NCBI GenBank assembly: GCA_031286975.1
Contig: JAITTM010000188.1
Location: forward strand, 1 to 17,194
Source of the DNA: Coriobacteriales bacterium
GTDB lineage: Bacteria; Actinomycetota; Coriobacteriia; Coriobacteriales; UBA8131
Direction of reading: 5' to 3'
DNA: 17,194 nt
Shown piece by piece: positions 9,361 to 16,297 of this stretch. The position numbers and the translations under genes are program-made. Numbering within the stretch: the first letter of the stretch is position 1; every line of letters starts with the position of its first letter. The notes below the pieces were generated by a model. That model ran no database searches. It was not told the origin of the DNA and worked only from the letters and a program-made list of their open reading frames with translations.

Positions 9361-11267
9361 GCCCCCGGGCCAAGCACACGCCTGGTGCCAGCAGCGAAGA
9401 TGAGATTATCGCGCGCTCGGATTTGAGTGCGCGAGCGGGTTTCTGGTCCTGGTTCTGGCGCATCGGGGGCGTTGTCAACTCGGTGATCATCGCCTTTCTC
9501 CTCGCCATTCTCATCGGTCAGACCCTCAGCAGCCACTTTAACGTGGTGTATCACTTCACGGCGTTTAGCGAGGTCACACAGTTCGATTATCAGATAGGCG
9601 ACAAGCAAAGCGGCACGCTGCAACTGCCGGCGACCATCTCGAATCTTGAGCCTGACGAGAAGGTCGTGCTGACTGCCAAAATCGAGGCCGGCGAGCTCGA
9701 CAGTCTCTTGCTCAAGGTAATCAACACCCCCATGGAGCTGTATGTGAACGACCAGCTCTATCACAAGGTGGGCAGCCCCGACACCTATCCCGACTTTCAA
9801 AAGGAGCCACCCACCACCATCAGCGTCATAGCCTTGCCGGTGGGCTCTACCGTGCAGCATCTGCGCCTTGAGTACACGGTCTCCCCCGTGCGTGACAGCA
9901 TGGAGCTGCCGATGATCTTTGTGGGTGACAAGAACCTGCTCTTTTTGCATATCATGGAGTCTAACGCGCTCTCGTTTGCCCTTGCCGTGATCGCTCTTTT
10001 GAGTGGCTTGGTGCTTGTTGCCATGGCATTGGTGGTTGCCAGCCGCGTGCCAATGGCTGGATCGATCGTCTGGCTGGGACTCTGTCTGCTTTCGACCGGG
10101 GCATGGACCGTGGCAGACAATGACATCACCATCTTTGTGATGCCCCAGTCGTCGCTGCTTTACAACCTCAAATATATCGGGCTCATCGGCTATGCCATAC
10201 CCTTTATCAGATTTGGTACGGACATGCTCAACCCCCGTTATCGGTGGCCGCTCGATGGGCTCTATCATCTGCTGCGCATCCTGTTTTTGGCGGTGGTCAT
10301 TCTCCACCTGTTGGGCATCGTGCCCTTTGCACAAAGCGCCTACCTCATGCAGTTTCTCTCGCCAGTGGCGCTGGTCATCTTTGTGGTTGTTATCATCACC
10401 GAGTATTTCTACTACAAGAACCCCATAGCCCTGCAGTTCTTGATATCCAGTGTGATATTCACGGTCTTTGCCTTGGCCGAGGTGCTCAACTTCTGGTTCA
10501 ACTTCTTTTCGATGCATGGCATCTTCTTCCAGATCGGCATGCTGCTCTTTATAGGAGAGCTGGCGATCCTGGGTTGGTATTACGTGCGTGATGCCTTTGA
10601 CGGCGCCGCCAAGAGCGCCAAACTCGAAGGCGAGATAGCCGCCACGCAGCACAACCTCGAACTCCAGCACTCCGTGTATGAGAACCTCACGCAGTCCACC
10701 AACGAGATACGTGCGGTGCGCCACGATCTGCGCCATCAGTTGCGCGCCATCAAAGGCTATCTGCAAGAGGGCGACGAGCAGGCGGCGCTCAACTACATCG
10801 ACACCATCTATGGCAACATCCCACAGATAGCGGACAAGCTCATCTGCGAGAATTACGCGGTCAATGCCCTGGCGGCCCATTACCTCGCGCGCGCCAGGGA
10901 GCTCGCTATCGACTGCGATCTGCGCCTTGAGGTGCCCAAGGTGGTGGGGGATATCTCCGACAACGACCTCTGCGTCATTATCGGCAACCTGTTTGAGAAC
11001 GCCATAGAGGCATCAGCCTATGTCGACGAGAAGAAGCGCTTCATCAAGTTGCAGAGCAGCATCGACCGCCAACGCTTCACCGTTGTATTGGACAACAGCT
11101 ACGACGGTTACTTTGTTGAGAAGGGCGGCGATTTTTATTCTCGCAAGCGCTCCGGCAAGGGCATCGGCATGGCGTCGGTCAAAGCCGTCGTTCTCAAATA
11201 CGGCGGCGCCATGAAGACTGAGGCGACTTGCAATGTTTTTATGACTTCGCTATACCTGAAGATATAG
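9357..11267 (+). CDS. Membrane sensor histidine kinase with GHKL ATPase domain
   Basis: A 636-residue sensor. After a cytoplasmic head comes one membrane span (39-58), then an extracellular domain of about 140 residues rich in predicted beta strands (60-200). Roughly seven more membrane segments lie between 203 and 411. The layout resembles 7TM-DISM-type receptors, which sense small ligands outside the cell; the ligand here is unknown. The cytoplasmic part starts with a helical stretch (412-455) leading to the phospho-accepting His456 in VRHDLRHQLRAIKGYL, as in AgrC/SpoOB-like kinases. The ATPase domain has the N box GNLFENAIEAS (543-553) and the G box SGKGIGMASV (599-608). Its start overlaps the stop of the LytTR regulator gene, which marks its partner. 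The gene ends convergently, 9 bases from the stop of mogA. Confidence 0.92.
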   Translation: MSPRAKHTPGASSEDEIIARSDLSARAGFWSWFWRIGGVVNSVIIAFLLAILIGQTLSSHFNVVYHFTAFSEVTQFDYQIGDKQSGTLQLPATISNLEPDEKVVLTAKIEAGELDSLLLKVINTPMELYVNDQLYHKVGSPDTYPDFQKEPPTTISVIALPVGSTVQHLRLEYTVSPVRDSMELPMIFVGDKNLLFLHIMESNALSFALAVIALLSGLVLVAMALVVASRVPMAGSIVWLGLCLLSTGAWTVADNDITIFVMPQSSLLYNLKYIGLIGYAIPFIRFGTDMLNPRYRWPLDGLYHLLRILFLAVVILHLLGIVPFAQSAYLMQFLSPVALVIFVVVIITEYFYYKNPIALQFLISSVIFTVFALAEVLNFWFNFFSMHGIFFQIGMLLFIGELAILGWYYVRDAFDGAAKSAKLEGEIAATQHNLELQHSVYENLTQSTNEIRAVRHDLRHQLRAIKGYLQEGDEQAALNYIDTIYGNIPQIADKLICENYAVNALAAHYLARARELAIDCDLRLEVPKVVGDISDNDLCVIIGNLFENAIEASAYVDEKKRFIKLQSSIDRQRFTVVLDNSYDGYFVEKGGDFYSRKRSGKGIGMASVKAVVLKYGGAMKTEATCNVFMTSLYLKI

Positions 11268-11276
11268 CGGCTTTTG

Positions 11277-11747
11277 CTAATGGCCGGCGCCAGCGGTCAT
11301 CAGAACAGCATGCTCAAACTGCTCATAAACTGCCTCAAAGCACTCGGTGGCTGCTTTGAGGCTGCCGGGGAGGTTGACCACCAACGTGCTGCCGCGCTGC
11401 ATGCAGACGGCACGCGAGAGCATGGCGCGTCCGGTGATCTTGAGTGAGGTGGCGCGCATGGCCTCGGCGATGCCGGGAACGTAGCGGTCGCACACATCCG
11501 CCGTCGCTTCGGGGGTCACGTCTGCCAGTGACAGGCCGCTGCCGCCGCAGGTGAGCACGATGTCCACTTTGGCATCGGCGGCCCCAGCGATGGCCCCAGC
11601 GATGGCGGCGCGGTCGTCTTTTACCACCACACGGGAGAGCAGCTTCCAGCCTTGCGCCACGATCTTCTCCCCAAGGGCAGCTCCGGCGGTGTCCTCTGCC
11701 AGATTGCGGGTAGACGAGCAGGTGACGATTGCAAAGGTGATGCTCAT
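11277..11747 (-). CDS. mogA: Molybdopterin adenylyltransferase, MogA/MoaB family
   Basis: A 156-residue soluble protein that adenylates molybdopterin, preparing it for molybdate insertion by MoeA. Family marks are [18 protein letters not shown] (65-82, containing the nucleotide/pterin loop GGSG and the Asp of DVTPE), [15 protein letters not shown] (101-115) and [16 protein letters not shown] (123-138). Length is normal. Its ATG overlaps the moaC stop by 4 bases (ATGA), so it is translationally coupled as the last gene of the moeA-moaA-moaC-mogA operon. Residues 49-57 (AIAGAIAGA) arise from a 12-bp tandem duplication in a surface-type helix and are unlikely to disturb function. MogA and MoaB cannot be separated by sequence reading alone; the operon partners favour the adenylyltransferase role. 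Confidence 0.9.
   Translation of the reverse strand: MSITFAIVTCSSTRNLAEDTAGAALGEKIVAQGWKLLSRVVVKDDRAAIAGAIAGAADAKVDIVLTCGGSGLSLADVTPEATADVCDRYVPGIAEAMRATSLKITGRAMLSRAVCMQRGSTLVVNLPGSLKAATECFEAVYEQFEHAVLMTAGAGH
11580..11603. repeat. 12-bp perfect tandem duplication in mogA
   Basis: GGCCCCAGCGAT occurs twice in succession (11580-11591 and 11592-11603), adding four codons in frame. It gives the AIAGAIAGA stretch of the protein. Probably recent slippage. Confidence 0.85.
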
Positions 11748-12247
11748 GCTTCACGCTCCCAGAGTCCTGATTTGCCACCCTCTTTGAGCAGCAGGCGTAT
11801 CTCGCCGATCTCCATGCCGCGGTCGACGGCCTTGCACATATCGTAGACGGTGAGGCAGGCGACCGAGGCCGCGGTGAGCGCCTCCATCTCGATGCCGGTC
11901 TTGCCGGTGACACCCAGGGTCGCTTTGACCTCGATGCCCACGCGTCCGTCTGCGCGCTCGCCGGCGCCGACGGGCACAAGCTCAACGGCGGCCTTGGTGA
12001 TGTTGAGGGGATGGCAGAGGGGGATGAGGCTCGCGGTCTGCTTGCTGGCCATGATGCCAGCCACGCGGGCGGTCGCCAACACGTCACCCTTGGCCGCTTT
12101 GCCCTCGACGATGAGCGCCAGGGTCTCAGGCTGCATGGCGATGAAGCCTGAGGCCACCGCCCTGCGTTTGGTATCGTCTTTGGGGCTCACATCCACCATG
12201 CGAGCCTGCCCCTTGGAGTCAAGATGCGTCAATTCGTTTTGGGTCAT
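11744..12247 (-). CDS. moaC: Cyclic pyranopterin monophosphate synthase
   Basis: Converts the MoaA product (3',8-cyclo-7,8-dihydro-GTP) to cyclic pyranopterin monophosphate, the second half of step one in molybdenum-cofactor synthesis. The 167-residue protein is normal in length and highly conserved: [18 protein letters not shown] (17-34), Lys53 in [27 protein letters not shown] (74-85), [28 protein letters not shown] (115-142, with catalytic-type Asp136 and Lys139) and GGKSG. The ATG at 12247 is preferred over the in-frame GTG at 12259. It lies one base after the moaA stop, with GGTGGA just upstream, which implies translational coupling. It overlaps mogA by 4 bases at the other end. Confidence 0.96.
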   Translation of the reverse strand: MTQNELTHLDSKGQARMVDVSPKDDTKRRAVASGFIAMQPETLALIVEGKAAKGDVLATARVAGIMASKQTASLIPLCHPLNITKAAVELVPVGAGERADGRVGIEVKATLGVTGKTGIEMEALTAASVACLTVYDMCKAVDRGMEIGEIRLLLKEGGKSGLWEREA

Positions 12248-12248
12248 A

Positions 12249-13256
12249 TTATCCACCAATCTGGCTCATCAGGCGGTCGGTGCCTATGCGGTCGTGGTGC
12301 TCGTCGGGTTTGGCGGCCAGCGCCTCGGCGAGCACGCTGCGCACTGCGGCATCATCGCCCGCGCGCAAGGCGGCGCGCACGTCGTATTCCTGGTCGCTGA
12401 ACAGGCAGGGGCGTATCTGCCCCTCTGCCGTCATGCGCAGGCGGTTGCACTCGCCGCAGAAGTGGCGGCTGAGTGCCGAGATAAAACCGACCGTGCCCAA
12501 AGCGCCCGCAAAGTGATAGTAGCGCGCGGGCCCCCAGCCCTTGGGGCTCGTATCCGCATTGAGGGGCAACAGGGCACCTATGCCCGCCTCGGCCGCCTGC
12601 TGGCTGATGAGGCTGATCAGCTCCTCGTTGGGGATGGTGTCGGCGGTAGACCAGCCCAGCCCGTCGCTGCCGCTTGCATCACCCACGGGCATGTATTCGA
12701 TAAAGCGGACGTGCAAGGGTCGGTCGATACTGAGGCGCGCAAAGCCGAGCAGATCCTGCTGCAGGCTGCGCACCACCACGGCATTGACCTTCACGGGGTC
12801 AAAGCCCACTGCCAAGGCGGCATCGATACCGGCAAACACGTCGTTGATGTCGCCCCAGCGGGTAATCTGCGTGAAGATGGCGGGATCCAGGGTGTCCAGC
12901 GAGATGTTGACCCGCTCAAGCCCCGCTTCGCGCAGCGCAACAGCCACCGTGGGCAGCAGTATCCCGTTGGTGGTCATGGCCACGCTCTCGATGCCTGGTG
13001 TGGCAACGATGTCGCGCACCAGATCGACGATGCCCAGGCGCACCAGCGGTTCGCCACCGGTCAGACGCACGCGGGCGAACCCCGCGCTGGCGGCGATGCG
13101 CACGAACTCCCTGATCTCCTCCAAAGAGAGCATCGCGTCATGGGGCTTCCAGGCAACGCCCTCCTCCGGCATGCAGTACAGGCAGCGCAGGTTGCAGCGG
13201 TCGGTCACCGAGATGCGGATGTAGTCGATCTTTCGTCCGTGCTGGTCGTAAGCCAT
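12249..13256 (-). CDS. moaA: GTP 3',8-cyclase (radical SAM)
   Basis: A 335-residue oxygen-sensitive enzyme that starts molybdenum-cofactor synthesis by cyclising GTP. The radical-SAM [4Fe-4S] motif is C21-x3-C25-x2-C28 in [25 protein letters not shown] (64-73) contains the SAM-binding GGE. The C-terminal cluster ligands are Cys267, Cys270 and Cys284 in [21 protein letters not shown]. The protein ends in Gly-Gly, the tail that MoaA threads into its active site. All key residues are present, so activity is expected. The start is supported by AAAGG five to six bases upstream of the ATG. The moeA stop lies 65 bases upstream, and moaC begins one base after the moaA stop. Confidence 0.97.
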   Translation of the reverse strand: MAYDQHGRKIDYIRISVTDRCNLRCLYCMPEEGVAWKPHDAMLSLEEIREFVRIAASAGFARVRLTGGEPLVRLGIVDLVRDIVATPGIESVAMTTNGILLPTVAVALREAGLERVNISLDTLDPAIFTQITRWGDINDVFAGIDAALAVGFDPVKVNAVVVRSLQQDLLGFARLSIDRPLHVRFIEYMPVGDASGSDGLGWSTADTIPNEELISLISQQAAEAGIGALLPLNADTSPKGWGPARYYHFAGALGTVGFISALSRHFCGECNRLRMTAEGQIRPCLFSDQEYDVRAALRAGDDAAVRSVLAEALAAKPDEHHDRIGTDRLMSQIGG

Positions 13257-13278
13257 GGTTGCCTTTCAGTTCAAGGAA

Positions 13279-13300
13279 GACACCGATAAATCGTGGTGTC
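13279..13300 (-). other. Small hairpin between moeA and moaA
   Basis: GACACC (13279-13284) and GGTGTC (13295-13300) are perfectly complementary around a 10-base centre, about 22-43 bases upstream of the moaA start. There is no clean U-tract after it on the transcribed strand, so it is not called a terminator. It could be a processing or pausing site within the operon. Confidence 0.3.
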
Positions 13301-13321
13301 CTGTTATCTGATCGCTGCGCG

Positions 13322-14602
13322 CTACAGCAATGCACCCTCGGGCAGATCGATCCTCAGGCAGCGGGCAGTCGCGCCCGCCCGCAGACCCTCAAGTCCCTCG
13401 GGCACTATGAGCAGGCAGTCGCTCTCGTTCAGGGCGCCGAGCAGCGCGGACGACTGGCTCTTGCTTGGTGTTACCATGAAGCTGCCGTCAGCCTGCTTGC
13501 TCAGATGCGCGCGCAGGTAGTGGCGCCGCGGCTCCTTTTTGATGATGTCCTCGCTCACAACAGCCTCGGTCTGAGGGCGCATTAACGCGGAGAAGCCCAA
13601 CATCTTGCGAATAGCGGGGCGCACCAGAAGCTCAAAGCCCACGGCCGCGGCGGCAGGGTTGCCAGGCAGACCAAAGATAGGTGTGTCTTGGATAAGCCCG
13701 TAGGTCTGTGCCTTGCCAGGTCGCATGTTCACCCGGTTGAAACAGAGTTCGCCCAGCTCACGCACCAGGGCGGTGGTGTAGTCAAAGTCGCCCTCTGCCG
13801 CGCCACCACTCAAGACTACCAGGTCGTGGTCTTTCACGGCATCAAGCAGCGCCGCGCCAAAAGCCTCGCGGCTGTCATCGACATGCGCAGACAGCGTCGC
13901 CAGACCCCCGGCATCCGTCACGGCAGCCGCCAGGGTATAGCTGTTGGAGTTGCGGATCTGTCCCGGCCCCGGCATCTCGCTCACCTCGACCAGCTCGCTG
14001 CCGGTTGCGAGTATGGCGACACGGGGGCGCCGGTAGACGAGCACCTCGGTATGACCGGTCGAGGCAAGCAAGCCAACACCGGCAATGCTTATCCGGTCGC
14101 CGCTGCGCAGCAGCACGTCACCCTTGAGCGCCTCTTCTCCGCGGGGGCGCACGTTGGCACCCTGTTTTGGTTGTTGGGAGATAAGAACCTGGGCACCGGC
14201 GGGCAGCGCGGCACTCTCACCCAGCACCTGGGTATCCTCTATCTTGATCACAGTATCGGCACCGGCGGGCAGCGGGGCACCCGTCATGATGCGCAGAGCC
14301 TGGCCGCCTGCGATCTTGCCCTCATAGACCGCTCCCGCTCCCAGAACACCCACAATCTCCAGCGTCACGGGCCCGGTTTCGCTTGCGCCTGCGACATCGG
14401 CAAAGCGCAGCGCAAAACCGTCCATCGCACTATTCTCAAAAGGCGCGATGTCAACGTCACTTATGATGTCTTGCGCAAGCACGCGACTGAAGCTCAGGGC
14501 AAGCCCGATCTTCTCAACAGGTGCAAGGTCGATCTGATTGAGGATGCGTGCACGGGCATCTTCAACGCTAAGCATCTGATCAATCTTGTATTGCTCGCTC
14601 AT
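13322..14602 (-). CDS. moeA: Molybdopterin molybdenumtransferase
   Basis: Inserts molybdate into adenylated molybdopterin, the last step of the basic cofactor route, using the MogA product. The 426-residue protein has the family segments in order: DIAPFENSAMDGFAL (51-65), RIMTGAPLPAGAD (104-116), an ATGSELVE segment (199-206), LSGGAAEGDFDY (264-275, in place of the common SGGVSVGDYD), VNMRPGKAQTYG (291-302) and FGLPGNPAAA (310-319). The C-terminal barrel domain spans about 345-426. The ATG at 14602 is chosen because GGCAGG lies just upstream. An in-frame GTG at 14629 would add nine residues (MGKATKAGS) with no family counterpart. It is the first gene of the moeA-moaA-moaC-mogA run; moaD, moaE and transport genes are not in the window. 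Confidence 0.95.
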   Translation of the reverse strand: MSEQYKIDQMLSVEDARARILNQIDLAPVEKIGLALSFSRVLAQDIISDVDIAPFENSAMDGFALRFADVAGASETGPVTLEIVGVLGAGAVYEGKIAGGQALRIMTGAPLPAGADTVIKIEDTQVLGESAALPAGAQVLISQQPKQGANVRPRGEEALKGDVLLRSGDRISIAGVGLLASTGHTEVLVYRRPRVAILATGSELVEVSEMPGPGQIRNSNSYTLAAAVTDAGGLATLSAHVDDSREAFGAALLDAVKDHDLVVLSGGAAEGDFDYTTALVRELGELCFNRVNMRPGKAQTYGLIQDTPIFGLPGNPAAAAVGFELLVRPAIRKMLGFSALMRPQTEAVVSEDIIKKEPRRHYLRAHLSKQADGSFMVTPSKSQSSALLGALNESDCLLIVPEGLEGLRAGATARCLRIDLPEGALL

Positions 14603-14737
14603 CGAACCTGCCTTCGTTGCCTTGCCCACCTGGGCATGAGACGGAACCGTATTGTTTCTCGTGAGCTACCATTCTCACACAAAGAACCCTCTGCTTACAA
14701 GCTGCCGCATGCCCTTTGCCAAGAAGGCAGCGGGTAT

Positions 14738-14800
14738 TTGCCGCCTGCCGCATGCCGTGTCATTGAGCGCTCAAAGACGGCGACGCGCGACAAAGTTCGC
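14738..14800. repeat. 63-bp direct repeat, left copy
   Basis: Matches 16298-16360 at 62 of 63 positions (C14749 versus T16309). It contains the perfect palindrome TTGAGCGCTCAA (14763-14774) at the centre of an imperfect 28-base hairpin (14754-14781), then a second small stem GCGA...TCGC (14787-14800). It is not a tRNA end and has no coding signature. Direct orientation on both sides of the abiE segment suggests a recombination site or a mobile palindromic repeat. Confidence 0.85.
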
Positions 14801-14856
14801 CTTAAGTGCCTAATGAGGACGAGCCGAGCGTATGTCTGATGAGGGTGGATATACCT

Positions 14857-14872
14857 GCCTACGGCGTAGTGC
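14857..14872 (+). other. Possible IS200/IS605 right-end hairpin
   Basis: GCCTAC (14857-14862) pairs with GTAG-T-GC (14866-14872) around a 3-base loop, leaving T14870 unpaired. A short stem with an extrahelical base is the kind of structure that IS200/IS605 Y1 transposases recognise. It stands just outside the truncated abiEii end and on the same strand as the tnpA remnant at 16191. Its sequence is not clearly like the left-end hairpin, so the call is weak. Confidence 0.25.
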
Positions 14873-14895
14873 CTACGTGGACTTGTTCCATAATT

Positions 14896-15399
14896 CTATG
14901 CCGACATTGAAATGGTGCGCTCGTCAAACAGCAGCTTGAAAGTATATATGATTTCGGAAGGCGTTATTTTATCTCCGGTCGTTACATCAACAGTGAGCGG
15001 AACGGCAAGGGAATCATAGTTTGCAGTCAGTTTCACCCGCAGACCGGGATAATCGTCGCCTTCCCTTATATCGGTAACACGGGACAGGGCAAACCGAATG
15101 TTGTCATTTACTTCTATGGCGCAGACTTTTTCAAAGACAGCTCTGATAGATTCATGGGTGAGTGAAAAGCCTTTGACGGTTGTATCTAAATCCATCGTTG
15201 CTCTTGCATCAAGTCCGACAATTGCCGCAATCAAAAACCCACCCTTGATGATGAAATTATGCCGGTACTCGGAAAGTGAAATCCGCTCTAACAGGCGCTC
15301 CATCATATAGTTTTGCATGACAAGCTGTGCTGCGAGATTATGTTCCTGTGCCTTATTCTTGATAAAGGCTTTGAGCTGCATCGGATTGGTTGTAATCAT
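14896..15399 (-). pseudogene. AbiEii-type nucleotidyltransferase toxin, C-terminally truncated
   Basis: Toxin partner of the AbiE system; full-length family members are about 290-310 residues, and this one stops at 167. The N-terminal nucleotidyltransferase half is present: NFIIKGGFLIAAIVG (48-62, with the GG of motif I), metal-binding Asp70/Asp72 in ATMDLDTTVKG, and an acidic PLTVDVTTGD (134-143). It ends in KLLFDERTISMSA-stop, where relatives usually continue ISIMAYNLET. The bases after the TAG still read NYG(T) and resemble that continuation for about five codons. Homology then ends near 14885 beside an IS-end-like hairpin. The distal half with the conserved Lys- and Asp-containing motifs III and IV is missing, so the toxin is probably inactive. 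The start overlaps the abiEi stop by 4 bases. GC content is lower than in the flanking genes. Confidence 0.8.
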
Positions 15400-15992
15400 A
15401 GTAACACCTTCATGTAAGTTTGAATTTTGGGTTTCACCCTAAGCCGCCTTGCATAGTCAATCAGCTTTCCGATGTCCTTTGTTTTGGCGGTGGCATATAG
15501 TTTCATCGCATTGTTTACGACACCAATATCACAGTTATTCGTGCCTTTCACAATGTCGCAAAGTGTGCGCTCCACATCGTAGACGCGGATGATGTTGCCG
15601 GCAGGCGAGGGCATTTCGATTATGCCCAATCCGTAAATATCCTGTGTGGCAAATTTTGCTTTTGCATTTTGCGTTTTAAGTCCGGTGGCGTTATACCCAT
15701 GCGGAAACGTCAGTGTATATGTGTGCGGAGTGCGGTCAGTCATATCGTGCAGATAAAGTGCTGTTTCGTTTGAGAAAATCCCTTTTGAAAAACGGTATTG
15801 CAAAAAATACATCTCATCTTCCCATGCTTCGGGAAGCGCATAAATCCCACGGGCTGCACGATAGATACGGCCTTCATCTATGAGTTCGCTCAAAACACGC
15901 CTCGGAATCCCCGCATCTGTAATCTGCGAGGTCGTTACGAAGCCCTTGTTTTGCTTAATTATCGAGTAAACCCTATCTGCATTGCCGCTCAC
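15396..15992 (-). CDS. AbiEi-type antitoxin / transcriptional regulator
   Basis: A 198-residue antitoxin of the AbiE abortive-infection family. In characterised systems AbiEi represses the abiE promoter through its N-terminal winged helix and counteracts the toxin through its C-terminal domain. Visible are the N-terminal wHTH with VTTSQITDAGIPRRVLSELI (residues about 19-38), RGIYALPEAWEDE, the conserved SKGIFSNETALYLHDMTDRTP (about 69-89), YDVERTLCDIVKG (about 137-149) and C-terminal RRLRVKPKIQTYMKVLL. The GTG at 15992 is chosen over the GTG at 16034: it has AAGGCGG seven bases upstream, the protein then begins like its relatives, and the DNA between the two codons carries the -10 region and one operator arm. 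It overlaps abiEii by 4 bases. It appears complete and functional even though its toxin partner is broken. Confidence 0.88.
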   Translation of the reverse strand: MSGNADRVYSIIKQNKGFVTTSQITDAGIPRRVLSELIDEGRIYRAARGIYALPEAWEDEMYFLQYRFSKGIFSNETALYLHDMTDRTPHTYTLTFPHGYNATGLKTQNAKAKFATQDIYGLGIIEMPSPAGNIIRVYDVERTLCDIVKGTNNCDIGVVNNAMKLYATAKTKDIGKLIDYARRLRVKPKIQTYMKVLL

Positions 15993-16004
15993 TATATCAC
16001 CGCC

Positions 16005-16055
16005 TTTGTACGTTCTCGCTACATATTGTATCACATTGAAGCGTGAACGTACAAA
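16005..16055 (-). promoter_or_regulatory. abiE promoter inside a near-perfect inverted-repeat operator
   Basis: Two 15-bp arms, TTTGTACGTTCTCGC (16005-16019) and GCGTGAACGTACAAA (16041-16055), are complementary at 14 of 15 positions and separated by 21 bp. On the minus strand the -10 hexamer TACAAT (16030-16025, extended by TG) sits at the centre. A -35 TTGTAC (16054-16049) lies in one arm at 18-base spacing, and the expected start of transcription (about 16018) lies in the other. AbiEi proteins are known to autorepress through paired inverted repeats, so this is the probable AbiEi operator. Confidence 0.7.
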
Positions 16056-16071
16056 TTAGTGTCGTGAGAAA

Positions 16072-16091
16072 CCAACAGGCTCTGCCTGTGG
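16072..16091 (+). other. Possible IS200/IS605 left-end hairpin
   Basis: ACAGGC (16075-16080), loop TCT and GCCTGT (16084-16089) form a perfect 6-bp stem, extended by CC/GG across an unpaired A16074. It lies 100 bases upstream of the tnpA remnant in the same orientation, the expected place for the left-end hairpin bound by a Y1 transposase. Confidence 0.45.
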
Positions 16092-16136
16092 TGCGATAAC
16101 TGGTTTACCGGGTTCTTTAGAAATATGAATCTCCTG

Positions 16137-16185
16137 TCCTATTATGGAGCTGCGATGGTTCGGATCGCAAGTCAATAGAATAGGA
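16137..16185 (+). promoter_or_regulatory. Structured tnpA 5'UTR hiding the ribosome site
   Basis: TGCGAT (16151-16156) and ATCGCA (16164-16169) form an inner hairpin with a 7-base loop. Outside it TCCTATT (16137-16143) pairs with AATAGGA (16179-16185), which contains most of the tnpA Shine-Dalgarno sequence. IS200 elements are known to hold transposase synthesis down through such a 5'UTR fold, so this supports the IS200 assignment. Confidence 0.5.
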
Positions 16186-16190
16186 GAAAC

Positions 16191-16297
16191 ATGGAAGAGT
16201 CAAGCTTAGCACATACGCGTTGGGGCTGTAGGTACCACATAGTGTGGATCACCCAAGTACCGCAGAAAGACGTTGTGTGGCGAGTGCAGAAGCGAGG
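16191..16297 (+). pseudogene. tnpA: IS200/IS605-family transposase tnpA remnant, frameshifted and truncated
   Basis: The ATG at 16191, with AGGAG upstream, opens SLAHTRWGCRYHIVWI, the well-conserved N-terminus of IS200-type Y1 transposases. After codon 20 the family sequence continues in the next frame: from 16252 it reads PKYRRKTLCGECRSE, matching the usual PKYRRKVIYGELR. One extra base near 16251 is the simplest cause. Homology stops at about 16297, where the right copy of the 63-bp repeat begins. The HUH motif and catalytic Tyr, which lie further on in a protein of about 130-150 residues, are absent, so no transposase is made. Confidence 0.75.

Larger units (their letters stand above)
14603..14895. 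other. Gap between moeA and abiEii: moeA leader, repeat copy and IS-end-like DNA
   Basis: No gene is seen here. The moeA side holds the 12-bp dyad GCCCA-CC-TGGGC (14624-14635), 22 bases before the moeA start, a possible regulatory site. A weak minus-strand promoter may lie in the AT-richer stretch around 14645-14695. Bases 14738-14800 are the first copy of the 63-bp repeat. From 14801 to about 14885 the DNA carries a bulged hairpin resembling an IS200/IS605 right end and then runs directly into the truncated 3' end of abiEii. Confidence 0.5.

Noticed and set aside
9327..10880. Long minus-strand open frame (517 codons) opposite the histidine kinase gene
   Set aside because: The plus frame has clear kinase motifs and membrane segments. 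The antisense frame is His/Asp/Gly-rich with no domain and arises from GC-rich codon bias.
11265..11279. Bidirectional terminator between the convergent kinase and mogA genes
   Set aside because: Only 9 bases separate the stop codons, and no stem with flanking A/T tracts is visible there.
11850..13289. 479-codon plus-strand open frame across moaC and moaA
   Set aside because: It is the shadow of two unmistakable enzymes on the other strand; its composition is unnatural and it has no recognisable domain.
13257..13321. Molybdenum-cofactor riboswitch or terminator upstream of moaA
   Set aside because: The 65-base gap is too short for the known Moco riboswitch. Its single weak hairpin lacks a U-tract.
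14738..14800. Repeat as a tRNA gene end or tRNA-type attachment site
   Set aside because: No T-loop GGTTCGA-type sequence, no CCA or acceptor pairing, and no tRNA gene beside either copy.
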